Source: Vibrio quintilis (GTDB lineage Bacteria; Pseudomonadota; Gammaproteobacteria; Enterobacterales; Vibrionaceae). Taken from it: a stretch of 64,000 nt of DNA. Where the stretch lies: NCBI RefSeq assembly GCF_024529975.1, contig NZ_AP024897.1:1798001-1862000 (forward strand), in the 5' to 3' direction. Each line of letters opens with the position of its first letter. Position 1 is the stretch's first letter. This document shows positions 24,913 through 34,525 of the stretch, piece by piece. The notes below the pieces were generated by a model, which made no database searches, was not told where the DNA came from, and was given only the letters and a program-made list of their open reading frames with translations. The position numbers and the translations under genes were made by a program.

Positions 24913-26824
24913 GTGAATATAAAACTAAAATTAACTGCACTCGCTACTTGTTCGCTCGTGATTGTTGCTTCTATATTAACCGTGACTGCCGCTTTGGAAG
25001 CTGAAGATACCATAGAAGAGCGATTATTCTCATCTGAGATTCCTGCGATCGTAGAATCGGTGTCGGGGGGGGGTAGCTAACAGCTTAGTTACTGCAATCG
25101 TTGCGTCAAAAGGTATCGTGGCCACTCCCCATTATATAAGCTTGCTGACTGAATCTGACTCCCTAACTAATTACGATAATGAAATTATTGGGTATCTAGA
25201 AGAAATACAAAATGCATTTGATGCTGGAAGCGTTTATATCATTTCAGCAAAAACTGGAGAGTACTATACGCAGTCAGGGTTGTTAAAAAGGGTTAGTCAA
25301 GAAAATGACCAATGGTTTTACGAATTAGTACAATCTAAAAAACAGTATGACCTGTCTCTTGGCTTGGATGAACGAACTAATAGCTTACAACTGTTCATTA
25401 ACTACAGGGTGGTCGCTAACGGTAAGTTTCTAGGCGTAGTTGGTATGAGTTTGTCTGCACGAGAGCTCTCGGAGCTTATCTCGGGTTATAAGATCGGCGA
25501 TCAAGGCTACGTCTATATGATTGATTCAAAGCAACAAGTGAAAGTTCATCCTGATTCGAAGTTTGTCGATATTACATTGCCTGAAGTTTATCCAGATGCA
25601 ATAAACACTTCCCGTTCCCCTGATATCCAGTATACCTTTACCAACGTTAAAGGAGACAAAAAGGTTGTAGCGACAAACTTTGTACCAGAGCTTGACTGGT
25701 ATGTTGTAGCCGAGCTTGACCAGGACGAGGTGTTTGAACCTGTAAAGTTAATGGTATATAAGCTTGTAGGGTCTACAGTTCTTATCGCACTCCTTTCTCT
25801 TGGGTTAAGTGTATGGATGATTCATCACCTTATGGCTCCGTTAGGTAAGCTAGATGAGATGTTAAAACAAGTAGCTAGTGGTAGTGGTGACCTGACTATA
25901 CGTCTCGATGACTCTAAATCTGATGAGATAGGTAGCTTATCTAAAAGTTATAATACATTTATTAGTTCTTTGTCGGGTATGCTTCTAGATATTAGGCGTG
26001 CCTCTAGTACTGTAGATGCAGGTATACAAGCAATTGATGTGAAAATGTCTGAAATTAGCAATGGTACTGTTGAGCAACATTCCCAAAGCGATCAGATGGC
26101 AACAGCGATTCAAGAGATGGGGCATACGGTAAAGGAGATTGCAAATAACGCAAGTTGTGCTGCCGAACGATCTCAAGAAGGAGAACGCAACGCTACAGAG
26201 GGGTTAACTTCTGCCGTTGATACTGTAAGAAACGTCTCTGAAACTGTTGAGAGTATTGAGCAGTCTTCTCGTGTTATTAGCTCTCTTGCTACGCAAGCTA
26301 ACGATATTACTTCGGTTTTAGAAGTGATTAGAGATATTTCTGAACAAACAAATCTACTCGCTTTGAACGCAGCTATTGAAGCAGCAAGGGCAGGTGAGCA
26401 AGGCCGTGGCTTTGCAGTCGTTGCAGATGAAGTCCGTAACCTTGCTAAACGAAGCCATGATTCTACGGTAGAAATAGAATCCATTATTACTCAATTGCAA
26501 GCAAGTGCTGAAAACAGTGTAAGTGAAATGAAATCAAGTGTAAATTCAGCCTCTCTTTCCAGAGAACTAGCAGAGTTGTCAGGAAATAAGCTGGAAGACA
26601 TTTCTGTAGGCATCAAAGAGATTAGCGGAATGAACATACAAATTGCAGCGGCAACAGAGGAACAATCAAGCGTTGTATCAGAGCTGGGTGTTAATGTAAC
26701 AGCGATTGCTTCTATTGCTCAAGATACAGCATCAGCAGTGGAGAGGGCTAAAGAAGAATGTAGTGATTTAGCTCAGCAAACACTGCACTTGAATGAACTT
26801 GTTTCTAAGTTTAAGTTGTCTTAG
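24913..26824 (+). pseudogene. Methyl-accepting chemotaxis protein, out of frame at a 9-G tract
   Basis: GTG 24913 has a TGGAG site upstream and begins a membrane-anchored dCACHE-type receptor. The frame runs to the G tract at 25065-25073 and stops at 25078. The rest (from 25073 in the other frame, reading [14 protein letters not shown]) continues through the sensor, a membrane segment (about 25750-25830), HAMP, and the signalling tip with [32 protein letters not shown] to 26824. With eight G's the gene is a single receptor of about 637 residues. It is either phase-variable, newly inactivated, or a homopolymer sequencing error. Confidence 0.8.
25065..25073 (+). repeat. Homopolymeric tract of nine G in the chemotaxis receptor gene
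   Basis: The tract encodes the SGG of a periplasmic segment. Nine G's cause an early stop 5 bases later; eight (or eleven) restore the frame to the whole downstream receptor. Confidence 0.85.
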
Positions 26825-28134
26825 CATATGTTGGCCAAATACTAACATGATAGTGATTTAGTGATGTATAATGGTAGTGCTTTACCGATGAAAAAGCGTA
26901 GTGTTTGGCCTGTGTTTTTTTTAATACTTTTCTCCTCTACAGTTTTCGTTATATTTTTAATATTCAACTCATACAATAGTATGTTAGATAGTATCGTAAG
27001 CATTCAAAAAAGTAGAGTTCTGTTACTATCTAATGAAATAAAGAACAAGTTAAAAAATTATGAAAACTATATAGAGATATCAAGTAAGGCTCTTGAATAC
27101 GATGTATCGAATCGTAAAAGTGGTGATCTCGAAAAGAAAATTTCATATCTAGTAGACACAAATGAGAGTGTGTTTTCATTTGCTGTTTATAGTATATCTG
27201 GAAAGCAAGTTCTAACTAGTGGGAATACAAATCTACAACTGTCACCAGATATAACAGAACTAACTCTGTTAGGCTCTAATCTAATTTTAGGTCGTAGTCA
27301 TTTCAAGCCTGAATTGGGTTTAGTCATGCCACTCTACAAACCCATACAGTTTCGTAATGAGACATTTATCGTCTCAATTGTAGTATCTGTTGAAAGTATT
27401 TTTGATTCACCTAACGATATTTACAATGTCGAAGGTATCGATTCCTTGATAATTTGGAGGGATATAGATAGATACTTTCAGTTTGTCGGGCCGAACAATA
27501 TCGAAAACCAAATTTATGATGCCCCTGTTGAAGACAGCTTAGTGAAAAGTCAACTTGCGCGTCTTGAAAAACAAACTGGAAAGAGTATAGATACCCTCAA
27601 ATTGGAGGGTTTACCTATAGTGAACTCAATTAATGGATCTTTGAGAGAAAGCTTTACAACAAGCGTTTTTATCTCAGATTATAAAATATGGCTCACCTTA
27701 GAGTCTAATGAGAAGCAATTTAATAAACGATTTGTATCAATAACTTTACAGTATTTATATCTATATGCTTTCTTTATTTTAATTCTTACTTTTATATTTG
27801 TTAATATCAGAGTGAGAACTACAGAGTATGAAAAAAATGCTAAATATCTGATAGAGCATGATTATTTGACAGATATGAAAAACGCTCTTTATTTCGATCG
27901 ATTTCTAACCGATAAAGTTGAATCAAAACAGGAAGTCAATGTTGGAGTTTTTTATATAGAGAACTTATCAACAATTAATGGCTTGTTGGGGCATTCAGTT
28001 GGTGATCAATTGGTGTCAAAAGTTGCGGATATATTGTCAATTTATGATAACAAGAAAGAAACTATAGCTGTTTGATCCGCACCAATAGTTTTGGACACTG
28101 AGTTAAGTGAGTACAATCACTAACGAGGTGAACA

Positions 28135-28419
28135 ATGACAACTAAGAAAACACGAATTAAACATGCTCCTGAATTTAAAGCAGAAGCACTCAAACTAGCC
28201 GAGAAAGTGGGCGTCGCTGCTGCGGCCAGACAACTATCGTTATATGAATCTCAAATCTATGGATGGCGAAAAGCTGTCAAAAAAGACACAAATACCAGTG
28301 ATAGAGAAAAAGAGTTAGCGATTGAAAATGCCAAGCTCAAACGATTATTAGCCGAACAAGCTGAAGAATTAGACATCGTAAAAAAGGCCGCCACCTACTT
28401 CGCGAAAAATCTAAAATAG
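28135..28419 (+). CDS. IS3-family transposase OrfA
   Basis: 94 residues with a helix-turn-helix (AEKVGVAAAARQLSLYESQIYGW) and a leucine-zipper-like C-terminal helix. The heptamer A AAA AAG at 28380-28386 is in phase for a -1 frameshift, which would fuse OrfA to OrfB as in other IS3 members. The ribosome site is ACGAGGTGA. Confidence 0.92.
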   Translation: MTTKKTRIKHAPEFKAEALKLAEKVGVAAAARQLSLYESQIYGWRKAVKKDTNTSDREKELAIENAKLKRLLAEQAEELDIVKKAATYFAKNLK

Positions 28420-28433
28420 ATTGCTATGAGTTT

Positions 28434-29285
28434 ATGCTCGAACACCTGATGCGATATAAGATTGTCCGTATGGCTAAGGTGTTTGGGGTTTCTCGAAGTG
28501 GGTTTTATTACTGGATTGAAAATCGCCATAAGGTCACTCAACGCGACGAACGGCGTAAGCTGCTTGATATCAAAGTTCGAGAAGTCTTTGAAGATAAAAA
28601 AGAACGCGATGGCGCAAGGCGTATTCAAAAAGAGCTTGAAGGCAGTGGTGCTAAACACGATGTGAAGACCATTGCGGCTAGCATGAATCGACAAAATCTG
28701 GTGGCAAAGGCCGCTCGTAAGTTCAAATGTACGACCGATAGTAAGCATAAGTTACCAATCGCCCCGAACTTGCTTGAGCAAGATTTTACTACAACAGCAC
28801 CGAATCAAAAATGGGCTGGAGACATCACCTATCTCGCAACAAGTGAAGGCTGGATGTATTTAGCCGTCATTATTGACCTTTATTCACGGCAAGTCATTGG
28901 CTGGTCGATGAGTACAAGAATGACTGCAACGTTAGTTTGTGATGCGCTCTCAATGGCTTTATTCCGCAGAGGTTTACCAAAGGATGTGATTATTCACAGC
29001 GACCGTGGCAGCCAATATTGTTCAAAGGATTACCGAGAGTTAATCGCAGCTCATAAACTAAAACAGAGTATGAGTAGGAAAGGAAACTGTTGGGACAACG
29101 CTTGTGTTGAAAGCTTCTTCCATTCAATGAAAGTAGAAGCAATCCAATACGAGCCTATTATGACACGAGAAGAAATGCGCCAAGCACTCTTTGAATACAT
29201 AGAAGTTGATTATAATCGAACAAGAAGGCACAGTGCTCTTGGGTATCTAAGCCCAGTTAACTTTGAAAAACAATATGTCGCTTAA
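28434..29285 (+). CDS. IS3-family transposase OrfB (DDE integrase domain)
   Basis: 283 residues from ATG 28434; the frame is open upstream into the OrfA shift site, so the active form is an OrfAB fusion. The catalytic triad is visible: D in WAGDITYL, D in IHSDRGSQY, E in NACVESFFHSMKVE. It is intact and identical to the copy at 33375-34226, so this IS may still transpose. Confidence 0.93.
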   Translation: MLEHLMRYKIVRMAKVFGVSRSGFYYWIENRHKVTQRDERRKLLDIKVREVFEDKKERDGARRIQKELEGSGAKHDVKTIAASMNRQNLVAKAARKFKCTTDSKHKLPIAPNLLEQDFTTTAPNQKWAGDITYLATSEGWMYLAVIIDLYSRQVIGWSMSTRMTATLVCDALSMALFRRGLPKDVIIHSDRGSQYCSKDYRELIAAHKLKQSMSRKGNCWDNACVESFFHSMKVEAIQYEPIMTREEMRQALFEYIEVDYNRTRRHSALGYLSPVNFEKQYVA

Positions 29286-29655
29286 CAAAGTGTCCAGTCT
29301 ACCTGGTGCAGATCAGTTAGAGTTGGCGGCAACGAGTTTGCTATACATAGTAATGCAACTTCATTGGACACAATTTCTAGAGAAGTTACGTTACTGCTTT
29401 CAAAGCCGATAAAATGTGAAAATCATTATATTTTAGTTGATATTAGAATAGGTCTGTTTTTCTTTGATGGTAATATTGTTAGCCTGAGTGACATTAAAAG
29501 GAATACTAACTTAGCACTAGATAAAGCAAAAAAACACAATCTAAAAGTGTGCCGCTATGAATCCCATCTCTTGGATGAGTTTATTCGAACAACGACTCTA
29601 AAAGAAGAACTCCAATATGCAATAGGGCGTCAGGAACTATATGTCTGTTATCAAC

Positions 29656-30857
29656 TGTACTAGCTCAGACCTGATCTGACAGTTACCCATTTTTTCGGTG
29701 CTTTCGTCAGATTAGATTTGAGCTAAATTCTTTTCTGCCCAAATCTTTTTTCCATCCAATAATGTCTCTATCGGTGTCCGCCCACAGCAGACTTTTCCCT
29801 GATGAGTTCGAACATTGTTGTAATAATCCAGCCATTCGTCCAGATCTTTTTGCAACTCTTCTAATGAACTGTAGAGCTTTTTCCTGAACGTGACCTGATA
29901 AAATTCATTGAGAATCGTTTTGTGGAAACGCTCGCAGATACCGTTTGTCTGAGGATGTCTGGCTTTTGTTTTTGTATGGTCGATATCATTGATAGCCAGA
30001 TACAGCTGATAATCGTGCTGCTCCACTTTGCCACAGTACTCTGTGCCTCTGTCCGTCAAAATCCTCAGCAGCGGAAGCTGATGGGCTTCAAAGAACGGTA
30101 AGACACGATCGTTGAGTAAATCAGCCGATGTGATCGGTGTTTTTGTGGTATAAAGTTTTGCGAAAGCCACTTTGCTGTGAGTATCGACAAAGGTCTGCTG
30201 GTAAATCCGGCCAACACCCTTGAGATTACCGACGTAGAATGTGTCCTGTGACCCCAGGTAGCCGGGATGATGCGTCTCGATTTCACCACACACTTCATCA
30301 TCCTGTTTCTTTTTCTCCAGCGCTGCAACCTGCTCTTCACTTAAAATGATTCCTTCACTGGCGACTTTGGCTTCTAAAGCGGCCAACCGTTTTTTGAAAT
30401 TCTCCAGATTATTCCGTAGCCAGATCGACCGGACACCACTGCCGGAAACAAAGATTCCTTTCTTACGGAGTTCATTGCTGGTACGCGCCTGACCATGAGC
30501 TGGAAATTCGATGGCGTAACTGACGACAGCCTTTTCTGTAGATTCATCAACCCGGTTCTTAATATTGGGTGCTCTGCGGGACTGATTCACTAAGGAATCA
30601 ATTCCGCCTTGCTCGACAAGCTCCTGATAGCGATAGAACGTGTCCCTGGATACGCCCATAATCTTACATGCCTTGGAAACATTGCCTAATTCTTCCGCCA
30701 GATTTAATAAACCCGCTTTGTGTTTGATAATGGGATTGTTAGTATGAAGCATGAGAGTTACCTCTTTTTTGTTTGATTAAAGATTCAGCACCTTTATCAA
30801 AACGGGTAACTCTCAACTTTTCAAGAAGATGTGTCAGATTAGGTTGTGACTAATTCA
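29656..30857 (-). mobile_element. IS481-like insertion sequence (1202 bp)
   Basis: The ends tgtactagctcagacctgat and tgaattagtcacaacctaat (rc) both continue to ctgaca and match at 18 of 26 positions. A 7-bp target duplication tatcaac is at 29649-29655 and 30858-30864. It encodes one transposase on the minus strand. It is inserted in gene A between its GGDEF and EAL parts. Confidence 0.88.
29712..30752 (-). CDS. IS481-family transposase
   Basis: 346 residues: an N-terminal helix-turn-helix (GNVSKACKIMGVSRDTFYRYQ), then a DDE integrase core with D in FVDTHSKVAF, D in LTDRGTEYCG and E in NGICERFHKTIL, and the C-terminal WLDYYNNVRTHQGKVCCGRTP typical of the family. It appears intact. It reads opposite to the interrupted host gene A. 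Confidence 0.92.
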   Translation of the reverse strand: MLHTNNPIIKHKAGLLNLAEELGNVSKACKIMGVSRDTFYRYQELVEQGGIDSLVNQSRRAPNIKNRVDESTEKAVVSYAIEFPAHGQARTSNELRKKGIFVSGSGVRSIWLRNNLENFKKRLAALEAKVASEGIILSEEQVAALEKKKQDDEVCGEIETHHPGYLGSQDTFYVGNLKGVGRIYQQTFVDTHSKVAFAKLYTTKTPITSADLLNDRVLPFFEAHQLPLLRILTDRGTEYCGKVEQHDYQLYLAINDIDHTKTKARHPQTNGICERFHKTILNEFYQVTFRKKLYSSLEELQKDLDEWLDYYNNVRTHQGKVCCGRTPIETLLDGKKIWAEKNLAQI

Positions 30858-31559
30858 TATCAACCTAAGGTAAACTCAAATGGTGAAGTATACAGCCTCG
30901 AAGCTCTATTAAGGTGGAATAGTGCTAAACTTGGCCATATTCCACCTGATGTTTTCATACCATTAGCAGAATCTACAGGCCTAATTCATGACTTCGGAGG
31001 GTTTGTTCTCAATACTGTCATTAAAGATCGAAAAAAACTCTCTGATATTTACTCTTTTAACCCGAATATTGCTTTGAACGTTTCGTTGCTTCAAATGTTG
31101 GAAAAGACTTTTATTTCTAACTTAAGGAACATAACTGAAACACACGAAATAGAACCTGGTTCATTAACAATAGAGTTAACTGAAAGTGTTTTGATGAATA
31201 ACATCGAAAAAATTATTCAAGTTATGGAAGAAATTAGAGCTTTGGGGATTAAGATTTCATTGGATGATTTCGGTTCAGGACTCTCTTCACTTAATTTATT
31301 GGCTCGTTTACCAATTGATGAGGTGAAATTAGACAGGGTGTTCATTTGCAATATGGATGGTAGTGAGAGCGAAAACATTCTATTGACAATCAAAAACATC
31401 ATTTCATTGTGTCTGGACTTATCTCTAGAAGTTGTTGTTGAAGGAATAGAAGATCAGGATACTGAAACCGTTCTCAAAAAGCTAGGAGCACAGAATTTTC
31501 AGGGCTATTATTATAGTAAGCCTATGAAAATTAATGACCTCGAAGTGGGTGTTTAGCGG

Positions 31560-32613
31560 GACTTTGTTGCCTAAATCGATGGAACTAAATCAAGAATCTA
31601 CGATCTGATCTGGCTACACCAATTAATCGTCGTAGCCTCATGCCTAAACCTCGTTACAAAACAATTAACTGGAAGAAGTACAATAAAGCCGTGGTCAACC
31701 GTGGTTCTCTGACCTTTTGGATTGATGAGGAAGCAATAGCAGAGTGGAAACAAAACAAACAAGGCAAACGTGGTAGACCTCCCGATTCAGCGACTTAGCT
31801 ATTACTACCGCACTGATGGTAAAACGAGTTTTCTCTATGCCATTTAGAGCGCTGCAAGGTTTTCTAGACTCAGTATTTAAGTTGGCTAATATCCCGCTTG
31901 TGAGTCCGCATTACACCTGTATAAGCCGTCGAGCTAAGGAAGTTGAGGTTTCATTTAAAACCAAAACCAGAGGTGCGATACAACATCTGGCTATTGATGC
32001 CACTGGCCTCAAGGTTTATGGCGAAGGTGAGTGGAAGGTCAAGAAGCATGGCACTGATGGGAAGCGCAGAGTCTGGCGTAAGCTGCATATCGCAGTAGAT
32101 ACAAGCACCCACGAAATAGTCGCAGCAGAGCTGAGTTTATCTAACGTACCCGATGCCGAAGTGCTTCCCAACTTACTTAAGCAGACACGTCGTAAAATCA
32201 TTGAGATATCAGGTGATGGAGCTTATGACACAAGGAATTGCCATGACGCTATACGAGTCAAGCGAGCGGTTCCGCTCATCCCGCCACGAGAGGGGGCGGC
32301 CTTCTGGGAACAAGGACATCCTCGTAATTTAGCGGTAGGCTGTCAGAAGCTTTACGGCTCCAATAAGAAGTGGAAAAAGCGATATGGCTATCACAAGCGC
32401 TCGCTATCAGAGACAGCAATGTATCGGGTGAAACAGTTGTTAGGTGGGAAATTAAGCCTAAGAAATTACAACGCCAGGGTTGGCGAGACTTACTCAATGA
32501 TCAAAGCGCTGAACAAGCTTACGGGGCTAGGTATGCCTGAAACTCAGTATATCGTTTAAGAATCAAGCACTATGGGGCAGGCATGTATTCTCTCTGAATT
32601 AGGCAACAAAGCC
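31560..32613 (+). mobile_element. IS5-family (IS903-like) insertion sequence, inactive (1054 bp)
   Basis: The terminal repeats gactttgttgcctaaatc (left) and ggctttgttgcctaattc (right, rc) match at 16 of 18 positions. No direct target duplication is found next to them (gtttagcgg against tgttgttcg), suggesting rearrangement after insertion. The transposase is frameshifted. Confidence 0.85.
31640..32559 (+). pseudogene. IS5-family transposase, one-base frameshift
   Basis: ATG 31640 reads MPKPRYKTINWKKYNKAVVN and on to GRPP, then shifts: loss of one C in the cctccc run near 31779 puts the remainder (RFSDLAITTALMVKRVF and onward) in another frame, which runs to 32559. DDE motifs are visible downstream (IDATGLK, SGDGAYDTR). 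Total length is 920 bases, one short of a multiple of three, consistent with a single deletion. Confidence 0.85.
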
Positions 32614-33374
32614 TGTTGTTCGTTGACACATTTCGAACAATGTACACTATTAATTTAGCCGCCTCTGAATGCTCTTTCCCGATCGTCGTAGACTGCTCTA
32701 TTGAATAACTGTCAATTGTGAAGGGGCAATTAAACCAAGTATCAGTGCATCAGTTCAGGAATAGTGTCTCAAAAAGTCGATTTTATTTAGGTCTAGCGGT
32801 TTGGAGTAATAATATCCTTGAAATAAATCACAACCCAGTGAATGTAATAGATCAATTTGCCTCTTATTTTCAACTCCTTCAGCTACGACATTGAAATCGA
32901 ATACCTTAGCCATAGATATAATCTGAGACAACAGTTTTATTGAGCGAAGATCTTCATTGAGAATATTATCAACAAACACTTTATCTATCTTGAGTTCATC
33001 TAATGGCAACTCTTTCATTAAATAGAGAGAGGAATAGCCTGTGCCGAAGTCATCGATTGACAACTTTACGCCAAGATTTTTGACTTGGTGTAAAGTGCTT
33101 TTTATTTTAGCTAAGTCTTGAGAAAAAACACTTTCCGTAACCTCCAGTATAAGTAAGGAGGGGTCAAAGTTAACGAAATTAATTGCGTGTTGAATTTTTT
33201 CAAAAAAAGAATCTTCTGATATTTGACGAATGGATATATTGATTGATAAGGTGACTCTGTGAACTTGACAGATCTTTCTCATGTCTAATAGAGCTTTATT
33301 TATTATAAATTCCCCCAGCTCAAAAATATAACCAATCGACTCTGTGATCTGCACCAGGTAGACTGGACACTTTG

Positions 33375-34226
33375 TTAAGCGACATATTGTTTTTCAAAGT
33401 TAACTGGGCTTAGATACCCAAGAGCACTGTGCCTTCTTGTTCGATTATAATCAACTTCTATGTATTCAAAGAGTGCTTGGCGCATTTCTTCTCGTGTCAT
33501 AATAGGCTCGTATTGGATTGCTTCTACTTTCATTGAATGGAAGAAGCTTTCAACACAAGCGTTGTCCCAACAGTTTCCTTTCCTACTCATACTCTGTTTT
33601 AGTTTATGAGCTGCGATTAACTCTCGGTAATCCTTTGAACAATATTGGCTGCCACGGTCGCTGTGAATAATCACATCCTTTGGTAAACCTCTGCGGAATA
33701 AAGCCATTGAGAGCGCATCACAAACTAACGTTGCAGTCATTCTTGTACTCATCGACCAGCCAATGACTTGCCGTGAATAAAGGTCAATAATGACGGCTAA
33801 ATACATCCAGCCTTCACTTGTTGCGAGATAGGTGATGTCTCCAGCCCATTTTTGATTCGGTGCTGTTGTAGTAAAATCTTGCTCAAGCAAGTTCGGGGCG
33901 ATTGGTAACTTATGCTTACTATCGGTCGTACATTTGAACTTACGAGCGGCCTTTGCCACCAGATTTTGTCGATTCATGCTAGCCGCAATGGTCTTCACAT
34001 CGTGTTTAGCACCACTGCCTTCAAGCTCTTTTTGAATACGCCTTGCGCCATCGCGTTCTTTTTTATCTTCAAAGACTTCTCGAACTTTGATATCAAGCAG
34101 CTTACGCCGTTCGTCGCGTTGAGTGACCTTATGGCGATTTTCAATCCAGTAATAAAACCCACTTCGAGAAACCCCAAACACCTTAGCCATACGGACAATC
34201 TTATATCGCATCAGGTGTTCGAGCAT
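33375..34226 (-). CDS. IS3-family transposase OrfB, second copy
   Basis: 283 residues, the same protein as at 28434-29285, with the DDE residues in GDITYL, HSDRGSQY and VESFFHSMK. It overlaps the expected -1 frameshift from OrfA. It looks functional. Confidence 0.92.
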   Translation of the reverse strand: MLEHLMRYKIVRMAKVFGVSRSGFYYWIENRHKVTQRDERRKLLDIKVREVFEDKKERDGARRIQKELEGSGAKHDVKTIAASMNRQNLVAKAARKFKCTTDSKHKLPIAPNLLEQDFTTTAPNQKWAGDITYLATSEGWMYLAVIIDLYSRQVIGWSMSTRMTATLVCDALSMALFRRGLPKDVIIHSDRGSQYCSKDYRELIAAHKLKQSMSRKGNCWDNACVESFFHSMKVEAIQYEPIMTREEMRQALFEYIEVDYNRTRRHSALGYLSPVNFEKQYVA

Positions 34227-34240
34227 AAACTCATAGCAAT

Positions 34241-34525
34241 CTATTTTAGATTTTTCGCGAAGTAGGTGGCGGCCTTTTTTACGATGTCTAATTCTTCAGC
34301 TTGTTCGGCTAATAATCGTTTGAGCTTGGCATTTTCAATCGCTAACTCTTTTTCTCTATCACTGGTATTTGTGTCTTTTTTGACAGCTTTTCGCCATCCA
34401 TAGATTTGAGATTCATATAACGATAGTTGTCTGGCCGCAGCAGCGACGCCCACTTTCTCGGCTAGTTTGAGTGCTTCTGCTTTAAATTCAGGAGCATGTT
34501 TAATTCGTGTTTTCTTAGTTGTCAT
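34241..34525 (-). CDS. IS3-family transposase OrfA, second copy
   Basis: 94 residues, identical to the protein at 28135-28419, with the same A AAA AAG slippery site near its 3' end. It supplies the DNA-binding part of the OrfAB transposase. Confidence 0.92.
   Translation of the reverse strand: MTTKKTRIKHAPEFKAEALKLAEKVGVAAAARQLSLYESQIYGWRKAVKKDTNTSDREKELAIENAKLKRLLAEQAEELDIVKKAATYFAKNLK

Larger units (their letters stand above)
28073..29315 (+). mobile_element. IS3-family insertion sequence, copy 1 (1243 bp)
   Basis: The terminal repeats tgatc(c/t)gcacca...ggacac face inward, and a 3-bp target duplication gtt is on both sides (28070-28072, 29316-29318). It carries orfA and orfB of the IS3 type. 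A second identical-length copy in opposite orientation is at 33345-34587. It lies inside the GGDEF domain of gene A. Confidence 0.93.
26861..31556 (+). pseudogene. GGDEF-EAL protein gene A, interrupted by two insertion sequences
   Basis: Three exactly joinable pieces: 26861-28072 (membrane anchor, periplasmic sensor, second membrane segment, start of GGDEF), 29319-29655 (rest of GGDEF) and 30865-31556 (EAL). Removing each IS with one copy of its target duplication restores TIAVRVGGNEF and YVCYQPKVNSNG. The GGDEF site is degenerate (GGNEF; DYLTDMKN instead of DxLTGLPN). The EAL domain keeps EALLRW, the Asn of NVS, ELTES, DDFGSG, VKLD and QGYYYSKP, so the ancestral protein was probably a phosphodiesterase. 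It ends 4 bases before the IS5-like element. The start could be GTG 26861 or ATG 26888. Confidence 0.82.

Noticed and set aside
31560..32613. Active IS5-family transposon
   Set aside because: The transposase has a one-base deletion and there is no target duplication around the ends.
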